This document shows positions 26,635 to 34,807 of a stretch of 64,000 nucleotides of DNA, piece by piece (position 1 is the stretch's first letter; every line of letters starts with the position of its first letter). The stretch spans positions 562,277 to 626,276 of the forward strand of contig NZ_LR881183.1 of assembly GCF_904067545.1 (NCBI RefSeq). Direction: 5' to 3'. The translations under genes and the position numbers were made by a program. Source of the DNA: Thermococcus camini. GTDB taxonomy: Archaea; Methanobacteriota_B; Thermococci; Thermococcales; Thermococcaceae. The notes beneath the pieces are model-generated. The model worked only from the letters and a program-made list of their open reading frames with translations, was not told where the DNA came from and did not search any database.

Positions 26635-27930
26635 TCAGCCGGTAACGCCGACGTCCTCGAAGAACTTCTCCATCAGGCCAGCAACGGCCCTTATGTCGTA
26701 CTGCATGGTCTCGTAGACCGCCCACTGAACCTTGCTGTAGGTCCTGCCGTCGAGGGTCTTGAAGCCGCTAGGGGCGTTCACGTCGAAGTTGGCGTGGAGC
26801 TCGATGTTCCTTACCGCCCAGCCGTCCACATCATCGTCGAGCCAGTCATCCTTATCGACGTGGGTGTAGATGTAGACCGTGTCGCCCGGAACGGTGACGC
26901 TGGTATCGACGAGCGGGTTCGGGTCCTGGTCATAGCGAGCTATAAGGTTCCAGTTCTTATCATAGACCTCAACGTATCCGAGGGTCCTGAAGTATGCGTT
27001 CTGCATGTCGATGTCCTTAAAGACGAGGGTTATTGAGCTTGCCCCCTTGAACTCGAGCTTGAGTACGCTCCAGTCTCCCTTCTTGAGGGTTCTCGTCCAG
27101 AAGTAGCTTCCAAGGTGGCCGCGCTCGCTCCAGAGGTTGATGTCCTTGCCGGTCGAGTAGAGCATGTAGCGCCAGGAGTTGTGGGCGATTAGGTCGGCGT
27201 AGGCCCAGGCGACGCCGTTGGCAAGGCTCATGTGGCCGTTCTCGTTGTCGGCTATGTAGATGTCGTAGCCGTAGATGAACCTCTGCTTCTCCTGCGGAAT
27301 CTGCCACCACTTTATCGGAGTGAGGTCGAGGGGGACGCGGTCGTTGAGTATGTCGTCGGCGACGGTGGGGGAGATATCGTTCTCAACGAAGTCGTGGGCA
27401 TCTTCGATGTAGCTGAACTGCTCAAGATCCTCGAAGAGCGCCGGGGTGGTGTGAGCGATCAGCATGCTCATGTCCTCGAGTATGTGAACGGCCCTGCCGA
27501 GGTAGAGCATGGCCTCCTCCCTGTTGCCCTGCTTCCAGAGCTGAACCGCCTGCTCGTAGAGCTTCTGGGCCATGTCTGCGCCGGAGCTGTCACGGTCTCC
27601 GAAGAGATCGACGGTTATAAGCTCGGAGTGGTCCATCGGGTCGAGGAAGTGGTACTGGCTCTGGAGGGTGTAGGTCTTCCCGTTGAACTCGATGCTCCCG
27701 CCGCGCCAGTCCTCGTCGTAGGCTCCATAGAGGAGCTTGTCCTGGTACTGCATGAGTATCGAGCCAAGGGTCGGGTTGTCCTTGTACACCGCCTGTATGG
27801 CCTTGTAGGTCAGCTTCTGGTGGACGTTCATGGGATTGCTGAGGGTCGGCCCGTCGGTCGGCCAGGCGCTCACGAAGCCCAGGCCGCCGAGGACTATAAG
27901 GACGAGAACTATGGCTCCAGCCCTCTTCAT
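26635..27930 (-). CDS. Secreted zinc-dependent phospholipase C/P1-nuclease-like protein
   Basis: 431 residues. A signal peptide ends at VSA22, so cleavage leaves Trp23 as the new N-terminus. With Trp as residue 1 the zinc ligands are W1, H15, D52, H72, H127, D131, H138, H157 and E161, matching those of B. cereus phospholipase C (W1, H14, D55, H69, H118, D122, H128, H142, E146). So the trinuclear zinc site is complete and depends on signal cleavage. A beta-rich domain of about 130 residues follows (from about 275), resembling a lipid-binding C2/PLAT-like fold. Substrate (phospholipid or nucleic acid) is unknown. Expressed divergently from the HAD gene. Confidence 0.85.
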   Translation of the reverse strand: MKRAGAIVLVLIVLGGLGFVSAWPTDGPTLSNPMNVHQKLTYKAIQAVYKDNPTLGSILMQYQDKLLYGAYDEDWRGGSIEFNGKTYTLQSQYHFLDPMDHSELITVDLFGDRDSSGADMAQKLYEQAVQLWKQGNREEAMLYLGRAVHILEDMSMLIAHTTPALFEDLEQFSYIEDAHDFVENDISPTVADDILNDRVPLDLTPIKWWQIPQEKQRFIYGYDIYIADNENGHMSLANGVAWAYADLIAHNSWRYMLYSTGKDINLWSERGHLGSYFWTRTLKKGDWSVLKLEFKGASSITLVFKDIDMQNAYFRTLGYVEVYDKNWNLIARYDQDPNPLVDTSVTVPGDTVYIYTHVDKDDWLDDDVDGWAVRNIELHANFDVNAPSGFKTLDGRTYSKVQWAVYETMQYDIRAVAGLMEKFFEDVGVTG

Positions 27931-28105
27931 TTTATCACCCCAGGTGTATGCGTGGCTTGTGAGGTGACGCGGGGTTAAAACTTTTTCGAGTTACTGGGGT
28001 TATGGCTTTTGGAGCCCTCCAGGTCATGCCGTATCATCCGACATGGAAAAAGTCACCCGGGACAACGCTTAAATGCCCATCTTCCTCCCCAGTTAGGGGG
28101 TCGTC
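27931..28105. promoter_or_regulatory. Divergent promoter region
   Basis: Holds a minus-strand TATA-like GTTTTAACCCC near 27973-27983 for the secreted protein and a plus-strand CGCTTAAATGCC near 28066-28077 for the HAD gene. The centre (28000-28060) has no gene or recognised RNA. Confidence 0.5.
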
Positions 28106-28786
28106 ATGATAATCGCTTTCGACTTCGATGGAACTCTAGCGGACACCTACTCGTGCATCGAGGAGGCGTTTCAGCGTGCGCTCGAGAGGCGCTACCGATG
28201 GCTTCCCGGAAAGGCCATCTGGGCGAAGCTCCTGACTAAAATCGAGCTCCAGTTTGAGAGGCCTACCTTTGGAAAGCACAGGAAGAAGAGCAGGCCACCT
28301 TTCTTCCTCCGCACAAAGTTCTTTGAGGCATGGTTCGAGGAGCGGGCAGAGCTCACGAAGCCCATCGACGACTCCATTGAACTGCTGAAGAAGCTCAGGG
28401 AGGACGGCCACGTGGTCCTCTCCTTCTCGGCGGAGGATTTCATCGATGGCATGAAGGTGAAGAGGTTGAGGAGAATGGGCATCTACGACCTCTTCGACGA
28501 CGTCATCGTCTTTGGCCACGACATGACCATAGACGAGGCCTTTAAGCTGGTTCGCGAGAAGTACGGGAACGAGACTTTCATCTGGGTGGACGACAAGCCC
28601 TGGCGCTTCATCGGTCACGGCGACGAGAACACCGAGTACGTCTGGTACTACTTCCCGTTCACAGCAAAGTTCGTGGAGAAGAACCCCGAAAAACTGGCCC
28701 TGATACCTCACCTCCACGTCATAAGGGACCTGTGGAGCATATTCGACGTCATTGAGCGAGTAAAGCAGGAGAGGGGCATGATTTAA
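28106..28786 (+). CDS. HAD-superfamily hydrolase
   Basis: 226 residues with catalytic FDFDGT (Asp6 nucleophile, Asp8 acid/base), a helical cap rich in Arg and Lys, LSFSAEDF as motif II near 110-117, and FIWVDDKPWRF as motif IV near 167-177. Such enzymes are mainly phosphatases. The cap is of the C1 type. Substrate is unknown. ATG 28106 follows AGGGGGTCGTC. Confidence 0.88.
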   Translation: MIIAFDFDGTLADTYSCIEEAFQRALERRYRWLPGKAIWAKLLTKIELQFERPTFGKHRKKSRPPFFLRTKFFEAWFEERAELTKPIDDSIELLKKLREDGHVVLSFSAEDFIDGMKVKRLRRMGIYDLFDDVIVFGHDMTIDEAFKLVREKYGNETFIWVDDKPWRFIGHGDENTEYVWYYFPFTAKFVEKNPEKLALIPHLHVIRDLWSIFDVIERVKQERGMI

Positions 28787-29071
28787 TCAGCCTGAGTCCG
28801 CGTTGGTGTACTCTATCGTGTCCTCCACAAACTCGTCGTAGTTTTCCCTATCGACTTCTTCCAGCCGGAGCGAGAATTCCCTTCCGAGTGACCATCTCAC
28901 GGCAACGGGCCCCCGATCGGTCTCGGCGACGATGAGGCCGAAGGGAAGGTCTCCCGCCCAGTGGTGCTTTGCGAACTCTACTCTGAAGCCCATCTTCCCC
29001 AGCTCTTCGAGCACCATTTCGTAGGTTCTTCCGGGGCCGTGGGGGCTCTTGGCGAAACCAATGTAGGGCAT
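28787..29071 (-). CDS. Uncharacterised small protein
   Basis: 94 residues, soluble, with an HHWAGDLP patch near 36-43 and an acidic C-terminus. Not recognised. GGTGAGTAGAA precedes ATG 29071, so translation is likely. It is convergent with the HAD gene, with stops adjoining. Confidence 0.7.
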   Translation of the reverse strand: MPYIGFAKSPHGPGRTYEMVLEELGKMGFRVEFAKHHWAGDLPFGLIVAETDRGPVAVRWSLGREFSLRLEEVDRENYDEFVEDTIEYTNADSG

Positions 29072-29231
29072 TTCTACTCACCGATGTTCCATTGGTGGAC
29101 GGATTTAAAACCTTTTCGGTTTCCCTAACAAAATTTGAGCTGCGAAGAAGAAACTTCACTGGCACCGGAACACCCCGGGAGGCGATGCTAACCTTTTAAT
29201 ACCCCGTGGGAGAGTTATCTCGGGTGATGGA

Positions 29232-29993
29232 ATGAGGAAGCTTTACATTGGCCTGTTCATTGTTCTGGTGGTCTTTGCCGCGGGCTGCATCTCCGGTGGC
29301 GGGACGACCCCGGCTCCAACCACGACAACCACCGCGAACCTTCCTTTTACCCCCGATGATATGGAGAACGCCATAAAATCCCTCAAGAGCTACGAGTACA
29401 CCATGCACGTGGACAGCTACAACGGAACAAAACTCGTGGCCCAGCTCTCGAACGAGGGTGCGATAGACTTTGAAAGGAAGCTCAAATCCGTCTCCACATT
29501 CTCGAACAGCACCGTAGGGGGTGGCTCGTATTATAAGAGCTACTACTACACCACCTCCAGCGGCTACGCAAGCTATTTCGACCGGAACGGCACCGTGACA
29601 TGGGAGGCCTCGTGCTACGGACCGGGCGAAGGGCCGGATTTCAACTCCACGATCCTCAGCGGGCTCTGGGAGGTCCTTAACATCGATAACGTCAGGGTCG
29701 TCGAGGATGGAGATTACTACGTTATCTACGCCAACGAGACCGGCGGCACCGCTATTGGGCCCAACGTGACGAACGCATACAAGACCAGGATCGAAGTCAG
29801 GCTCACCAGGGATCTGATTCCGGTGGAGATAAAGAAAACCGTCTATTACGAGAAGGGTGGTTCCAAGTGGGTTGACGTGATCACAATAGACGTCAGGAAC
29901 CCCAACGCCGCCGTGGTGAAGCCGCCCAAGGAGCTCGTCGGGTACCTCAAGGCACAGGGTATCGACCTGGAGGACTTCCTGAGTGGATGCTAA
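29232..29993 (+). CDS. Secreted lipoprotein of unknown function
   Basis: 253 residues with a lipobox (VFAAGC, Cys19) and a Thr/Pro-rich linker (TTPAPTTTTT), so it is a membrane-anchored extracellular protein. The rest is a beta-rich domain with about ten N-glycosylation sequons. It resembles the lipoprotein at 32392 in plan (lipobox, alpha start, beta sheet). GGGTGATGGA precedes the ATG; CTTTTAATACC near 29191 is a TATA box. Confidence 0.75.
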   Translation: MRKLYIGLFIVLVVFAAGCISGGGTTPAPTTTTTANLPFTPDDMENAIKSLKSYEYTMHVDSYNGTKLVAQLSNEGAIDFERKLKSVSTFSNSTVGGGSYYKSYYYTTSSGYASYFDRNGTVTWEASCYGPGEGPDFNSTILSGLWEVLNIDNVRVVEDGDYYVIYANETGGTAIGPNVTNAYKTRIEVRLTRDLIPVEIKKTVYYEKGGSKWVDVITIDVRNPNAAVVKPPKELVGYLKAQGIDLEDFLSGC

Positions 29994-30037
29994 ACCTTTA
30001 AATCCCACTTCCCCCATTTTCTTTTGGTGGATCTGCG

Positions 30038-30745
30038 GTGGATGCGTTCAGCGGTCTGGTATTCTTTGCGTACGGGCCAGCACTGGCGATACTCTGGTAC
30101 TTCTATCACGCCGACAGGTACGAGCCCGAGCCGAGGAGGTACGTCCTGGGCACGTTCATCCTGGGAGGGACGCTCTCGGTTGGCATAGCTTTCATTCTGG
30201 AGAGCTTTCTGACTCTCGGCGGAGCCATTCAGCCCCTCCTGCCCGCGTCTGCATTCTACGTCGCCCTCGTGGCCGGAATAGTGGAAGAACCCGCCAAGGC
30301 GCTGGCCATACGCTGGCCATTCAATGCCGGTCAGATGGACGGAATAATGGACGGCCTCGTCTACGGCGTGGCTGCTGGCCTCGGTTTCGCCGCGACGGAG
30401 AACTTCCTCTACGGCCTCGGCTGGGGTCTTGGGGTAACGGTGATGCGCGCGTTCCTCACCCCCCTCGCCCATGCCACGTGGAGTGCTGTGATAGGAGTGG
30501 CCTACGGCATGAAGGCGGAGGGCAAAATGACCTCCCCTGCCCCGTACTTCCTGCTGGCGATGTTTCTGCACTTCATCTGGGACTACTACGCGTTCATGAG
30601 TGCCGCGGTTCCGGCGTACAACATCCTGCTGATATTCTTCATAATCCTGAGCCTTGCCCTGCTCCGCTACTTCCTCCTCCTGGGACAGGCGGAGGACAGG
30701 AGCAGGCTGTGGTACTACTGGTTCAAGAGGAGGGACGGACTGTGA
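30038..30745 (+). CDS. PrsW-family intramembrane metalloprotease
   Basis: 235 residues, about seven membrane segments. The family motifs are intact: EExxK (Glu83, Glu84, Lys87), TEN near 120-122, and HxxWS/HFIWD near 144 and 177. PrsW cleaves a sigma-factor anchor in Bacillus; archaeal substrates are unknown. GTG 30038 follows GGTGGATCTGCG. It lies among lipoprotein and membrane-anchored genes, and may act on one of them. Confidence 0.85.
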   Translation: MDAFSGLVFFAYGPALAILWYFYHADRYEPEPRRYVLGTFILGGTLSVGIAFILESFLTLGGAIQPLLPASAFYVALVAGIVEEPAKALAIRWPFNAGQMDGIMDGLVYGVAAGLGFAATENFLYGLGWGLGVTVMRAFLTPLAHATWSAVIGVAYGMKAEGKMTSPAPYFLLAMFLHFIWDYYAFMSAAVPAYNILLIFFIILSLALLRYFLLLGQAEDRSRLWYYWFKRRDGL

Positions 30746-30945
30746 ATGAGCTAGAGAAGGCCCTATTTGAGGCCAGGCCTTACGTGGAGTATTATGATCG
30801 GCTGGAGAATCTGGTAAAGCGCCTCTGGGAGGAGGCTACCGACAGGGAGAACTTCCTCCAGCTGCTGAACGAGGAGCTGGAGCGGGCCGAGGAACCCTTC
30901 AGAACGGACCTCAGGATATTCCTGCAGAAGTTTGAGGCGCTATGA
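30742..30945 (+). CDS. Small helical protein coupled to PrsW
   Basis: 67 residues, not separately visible as an open frame because it sits inside a longer one. GTG 30742 overlaps the PrsW stop (GTGA), with GAGGAGGGA eight bases upstream. The product is charged and wholly helical by pattern (NELEKALFEARPYVEYY ... LRIFLQKFEAL). No family is recognised. Tight coupling hints at a partner or regulator of the protease, which is inference. Confidence 0.65.
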   Translation: MNELEKALFEARPYVEYYDRLENLVKRLWEEATDRENFLQLLNEELERAEEPFRTDLRIFLQKFEAL

Positions 30946-31006
30946 GATTCCATCCTTGATGGTAACCTTTATAGCCTTCCATTTCAAACTTTTTTCGGTG
31001 GACGTG

Positions 31007-31639
31007 ATGAGAAAAACGGCTGTTGCGGCCGCGGTGGCTGTTCTCGTAGTGCTGGCGGTCTGGGCCGTGGTAAATGCAACGCTGGGGGGACCATCTGCGG
31101 AGGACGTTCTCGATGCCATTGGGGGCCAGAGCTCCTTCTGCTGGAGGGCGGAGCTTACTGACAATCTCACGAAGGAAGAAATCTTTGCCTGCGTGAACTA
31201 TAACAACGGGAGTGCCTTCTGGAAGGTGACTTCAGGGAATGGAACCTCTCTGACCAGGGCTTTTCCCGGCGAGGATTTCTACGACCTCAACTGGGACCTT
31301 GCGCTCCATAGCAAAGGTGTTGAGTGGAACGTCATGAACTTCGCGAGCTGGGTTCTAAAGGAAGGCACGGCTGAAGGAATCGAGAAGGTCGGGAGGGATG
31401 AATACGAAATCCGCGTCGTTCTCAGGGGGACCGATAGCTACGCCGTTGGGACCCTCGAGAACGGGAGCAGGGTCGAGGAGAGGCACGAGATAATCGCCTT
31501 TCTCAGGGTGGACGGAGAGGGCAAGCTTAAGGGTGGACACTTCACATGGAGGCGTGAGATGCACTACACTGATTGGAGCAGGGATGAGGTCATGGAAATC
31601 CGCGGGAGCTTTGAGATGCTTGGGCCGTGGAATAACTGA
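31007..31639 (+). CDS. Membrane-anchored extracellular protein
   Basis: 210 residues from ATG 31007 (GGTGGACGTG upstream). One N-terminal membrane anchor (about 3-21), then an exported domain with several NxS/T sequons and two Cys (near 40 and 60). Not recognised beyond this. A TATA-like CTTTATAGCC lies near 30967. Part of the run of surface proteins 29232-33198. Confidence 0.7.
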   Translation: MRKTAVAAAVAVLVVLAVWAVVNATLGGPSAEDVLDAIGGQSSFCWRAELTDNLTKEEIFACVNYNNGSAFWKVTSGNGTSLTRAFPGEDFYDLNWDLALHSKGVEWNVMNFASWVLKEGTAEGIEKVGRDEYEIRVVLRGTDSYAVGTLENGSRVEERHEIIAFLRVDGEGKLKGGHFTWRREMHYTDWSRDEVMEIRGSFEMLGPWNN

Positions 31640-31653
31640 CCCGGGTGGTCTGC

Positions 31654-32283
31654 ATGTCAAGGCGGAGAAAGGTGCTCGTTGTTATCCTTCTTCTGCTCTC
31701 AATTCTGCTCCTCGTCCCGATGTCCCTGGAGGGCTACACCTACCGCTACGAGCTTGAAAGCCGGGGTTTCATGTCGTTCTCGGAGATGGGCTACGGGGTA
31801 GCGTGCCCGGGCGTCTTCAGGGCCTACTACCAGGTGGACGACGAATGGAGGGTGAGGTTCATTAGCTCCTATCTTCCATCGGAGGAAAACACCAAGAGGT
31901 TCAACGACCCCCACGCAATAATAGACGAGTTCGAGAAAAAGGCCCGGTCGAGGCGGCTCGTCAGTAAAGACGAGTACTCAACCCTGGTGCTCTCCAGGGA
32001 CGCGAAAGGGTGGCCGTTGAATACCCACCTCCGGCTTAAGGCGGTTTATGAGGGAGACGCTCTGAGGTGGGTCTCCTTCAACCTCACCCACTCCCTCAAC
32101 TACGACCCGAGGAACAGCAGCGTTCTGGTGGATTACGTGGATACCTACGAGACCTACGAAATTGAGGAGACCCGCTGCTGGCAGGTTCTCATAGGCTGGT
32201 TGAAGCCCCTACTCAAGAGGTACCTACGCGACCAGCTTGGGGAGATACCCTACCCAAAGCCCTGGGAGCGGGAACCCTGGTGA
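31654..32283 (+). CDS. Membrane-anchored extracellular protein
   Basis: 209 residues. Basic MSRRRK then a membrane segment (about 6-24), followed by an exported domain with Cys near 49 and 178 that could form a disulfide. ATG 31654 follows GGGTGGTC. It is 14 bases after the previous gene, so they are probably co-transcribed. Family unknown. Confidence 0.68.
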   Translation: MSRRRKVLVVILLLLSILLLVPMSLEGYTYRYELESRGFMSFSEMGYGVACPGVFRAYYQVDDEWRVRFISSYLPSEENTKRFNDPHAIIDEFEKKARSRRLVSKDEYSTLVLSRDAKGWPLNTHLRLKAVYEGDALRWVSFNLTHSLNYDPRNSSVLVDYVDTYETYEIEETRCWQVLIGWLKPLLKRYLRDQLGEIPYPKPWEREPW

Positions 32284-32336
32284 TCGTTTCCACTTTTTGC
32301 GAACTTTTGTCAGTAGTGTGCAAAATTTGAATAGAA

Positions 32337-32348
32337 AAAGTATTTAAA
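32337..32348 (+). promoter_or_regulatory. TATA box of the lipoprotein at 32392
   Basis: AGTATTTAAACC, about 25 bases before an upstream ATG (32368) and 50 before the chosen start. This lipoprotein gene therefore has its own promoter. Confidence 0.5.
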
Positions 32349-32391
32349 CCTGCCCTGCTCTCTACAGATGAGAACAACTGGGGGTAGTACG

Positions 32392-33198
32392 ATGAAGCGG
32401 GCGATAGCCCTCCTTCTGATGGCAGTTGTGGTGCTGGCAAGCGGATGCATCGGGAACAGCGTTGGCCTCACCGAGGAGAAGGTTCTCGAGGCCCTTCAGA
32501 GCATAGAAACGGCCAGCTACGACCAGAACTTTTCAATGAGCATGCACTTCACCGATCCGGAGGGCAACAAGACGATAAACTTCACGATGTCGGGTCGCGT
32601 CCTTGGCGTCTTCAACAACACGGCCGGACTGGAGAGAGGTAACATGAGCATAACGATGCACATGATGGGAATGGACGTCAACATGAACTGGCCCTACTTC
32701 GTCAATAACTCCAGCGTCTACTTCATGGTCGATGGGAAGTGGTACAACGTCTCCCCCGACGATGACTTTTATTCCCAGGCCAAGGGCTCGCTCAACGTGG
32801 ACTACATCAGAAACCTCCTCAGGACCAAGAACGTTACCATAAAGAAGCTCTCCGACGGCTACTCCTTCCGCGTGAACGTGACATTCTGGGAGTTCGCGAA
32901 CGCCACAAACCAGAGCGGATACCTCAACGAGCTTTGGAGCGTCGATGGCGAGAGGCGGGTGAACGTCACGACCAACACGGGCTGGGTGGAGGTTCACCTG
33001 ACGAAGGACGGAATGCCAACATTCATTGAAACCCACATGGACCTCATAATTACGATAAAGAACTACAGCGGGGAGACGACCGATATCCACATGACCCTCC
33101 ACGAAACCGTTGCCCTCTCCAACATCAACGAGCCCGTTGAGATAAAGGCCCCTGAGGGGATAGAGAACGCTGGAGACTTCGAGGAAATATTCTGGTGA
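32392..33198 (+). CDS. Secreted lipoprotein of unknown function
   Basis: 268 residues with lipobox LASGC (Cys19), followed by LTEEKVLEALQSIETASYDQ and a beta-rich domain full of NxS/T sequons. The plan resembles LppX/LolA-like lipoproteins and the product at 29232; a shared origin is inference. ATG 32392 has GGGGGTAGT before it, chosen over ATG 32368, which lacks one. The last gene of the surface run. Confidence 0.73.
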   Translation: MKRAIALLLMAVVVLASGCIGNSVGLTEEKVLEALQSIETASYDQNFSMSMHFTDPEGNKTINFTMSGRVLGVFNNTAGLERGNMSITMHMMGMDVNMNWPYFVNNSSVYFMVDGKWYNVSPDDDFYSQAKGSLNVDYIRNLLRTKNVTIKKLSDGYSFRVNVTFWEFANATNQSGYLNELWSVDGERRVNVTTNTGWVEVHLTKDGMPTFIETHMDLIITIKNYSGETTDIHMTLHETVALSNINEPVEIKAPEGIENAGDFEEIFW

Positions 33199-33203
33199 GG
33201 GGC

Positions 33204-33554
33204 CTAAGCCCCCCTCGTAGCCACTATTTTTATTCCGTTCCACTCGGCAACGACTTCCTCAATCTCAACGGGTGCCTCGAGCTTCAGCTCCGTCAGGAAT
33301 TTCATCAGCTCCGGAATCAGCTCCTTCGGCACCGGTTCCGCGGTTTTAACGCTCACCGTTGGCAGTGCGCCGCCTTCCACGGGAACGACGCTCATGACGA
33401 CCCTTTTTGGGCTGGTGGCCTCCTCCACCGCCCATTCCTGCCCCCTGGGGCAGGTGTGCCCGGTGACGCCTAGGACCTTTCCGTCCTCAATCCTTACCTC
33501 GATGGAGCACCCAAGGGGACAGACGATGCACGTGAAGCGGTACGTCTTCGTCAT
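33204..33554 (-). CDS. DUF1667 protein, G3P-oxidation accessory subunit
   Basis: 116 residues. N-terminal CIVCPLGC and a later CPRG make a cysteine cluster (near 9, 12, 16 and 35) that could bind an iron-sulfur cluster or zinc. DUF1667 proteins sit beside GlpA-like dehydrogenases and the flavoprotein found next door. It overlaps that gene by four bases. Probably the third subunit of the complex. Confidence 0.85.
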   Translation of the reverse strand: MTKTYRFTCIVCPLGCSIEVRIEDGKVLGVTGHTCPRGQEWAVEEATSPKRVVMSVVPVEGGALPTVSVKTAEPVPKELIPELMKFLTELKLEAPVEIEEVVAEWNGIKIVATRGA

Positions 33555-34807
33555 TCTCTCACCACCTCTACGGTGAGCTTCTCTGCATCCCTGATCTCCT
33601 CCGCCTTCAGCTTCACCCTGAGCATCTCGGCTGGCTTAACAACCGGGAGCTTTATCCTCTTGCCGATTTCGGGAATTCTAAGCTCCACTTCCTCCATCGG
33701 TCTCGCGACCCTGAGGTAGAGGTAAACGTCTCTGTCACCGCTGAGGTAGTGGGGAGCGAGGATGCGGACGTTTTGGCCCTTCTCAACCTTAATCCACTTC
33801 CTGCTCTCTATTCCGCCCTTCTCGATGAACTCCTTTGCGCTCTCCGCCGCTAACTCACCCTGCTCGGCAACGTAGTCAACGAGGTCGTTGATGAGGAGCG
33901 CGTTTCCGGCAACGAAAATCCCCGGAACGCTCGTCTCAAGCCTGTCGTTGACAACCGGCCCGCCGGTGGACGGGTCGATCTCAACGCCTATGGCTTTCAG
34001 CTTCTTGACGCTCGGCACTAATCCAGCGGAAACAATCAGTGTGTCTGCCTCAATCCAGAACTCACTTCCAGGGATTTCGTTGAGGTTCTCGTCCACCTTT
34101 ACGACCTTCACCCTCTCGACCCGTCCCTTACCACGGACTTCCACGACCTTGTGGCCCAGGTAGAGCGGTATGTCGAAGTCCCTCAGAATCATGACGTTCC
34201 TTGCCAGGCCACCCGGATAGGGCATCAGCTCGATGACGGCCTTCACCTTCGCTCCTTCAAGGGCGAAGCGGCGCGCCATTATCAGGCCAACGTCACCGGA
34301 ACCAACGATGACGACTTCCTTCCCGGGCAGGACTCCGTAGATGTCCATCAGCGTCTGGGCCTCTCCGGCGGTGTAGACTCCGGCGACTCTGTCGCCGACT
34401 ATTCCTATCTCGAAGGCGTGCCTCTCGCGAGCGCCGGCGGCGTAGATAATAGCCTTAGTCCAGACCCCGTAGGCACCGCTCGGGGAGGTGAAGATTACGA
34501 CCTTCTCCAGGTCGGAGTAGTTTCTGATTTCCATAACCCTCGCGGCGGTTCTGTATTCCACCCCAAGCTCAACCAGCCTCTTCGCGAGCCTCGACGCGAA
34601 CTCCGGGCCGGTCAGCTCTTCCCTGAAGTAGTGAAGCCCGAAGCCCGGGTGAATGCACTGTGGAAGGATTCCACCGAGGTAGTCGTTCTCGTCGAGGAGC
34701 AAAACCTTTAGTCCGAGCTCCTTCGCCCTTATGGCGGCGGCCATTCCAGCAGGCCCACCGCCGATGACGACGACGTCGTAGTTCAGCATCGGAATCCTTG
34801 GGAACAT
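33551..34807 (-). CDS. FAD/NAD(P)-dependent oxidoreductase partner of GlpA
   Basis: 418 residues. FAD motif VVIGGGPAGMAAAIRAKELG near 12-31, ILPQCIHPGFG with a redox-capable Cys near 51, and a second nucleotide site VIVGSGDVGLIMARR near 161-175. The start ATG 34807 overlaps the GlpA stop (TGATG), with GGGGTGATG upstream. Likely passes electrons from G3P oxidation to NAD(P) or another acceptor. The acceptor cannot be told from sequence. Confidence 0.85.
   Translation of the reverse strand: MFPRIPMLNYDVVVIGGGPAGMAAAIRAKELGLKVLLLDENDYLGGILPQCIHPGFGLHYFREELTGPEFASRLAKRLVELGVEYRTAARVMEIRNYSDLEKVVIFTSPSGAYGVWTKAIIYAAGARERHAFEIGIVGDRVAGVYTAGEAQTLMDIYGVLPGKEVVIVGSGDVGLIMARRFALEGAKVKAVIELMPYPGGLARNVMILRDFDIPLYLGHKVVEVRGKGRVERVKVVKVDENLNEIPGSEFWIEADTLIVSAGLVPSVKKLKAIGVEIDPSTGGPVVNDRLETSVPGIFVAGNALLINDLVDYVAEQGELAAESAKEFIEKGGIESRKWIKVEKGQNVRILAPHYLSGDRDVYLYLRVARPMEEVELRIPEIGKRIKLPVVKPAEMLRVKLKAEEIRDAEKLTVEVVRE

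Noticed and set aside
27985-28060. C/D-like GATGATA on the minus strand between the PLC-like and HAD genes
   Set aside because: No D or D' box at the right distance and no terminal stem.
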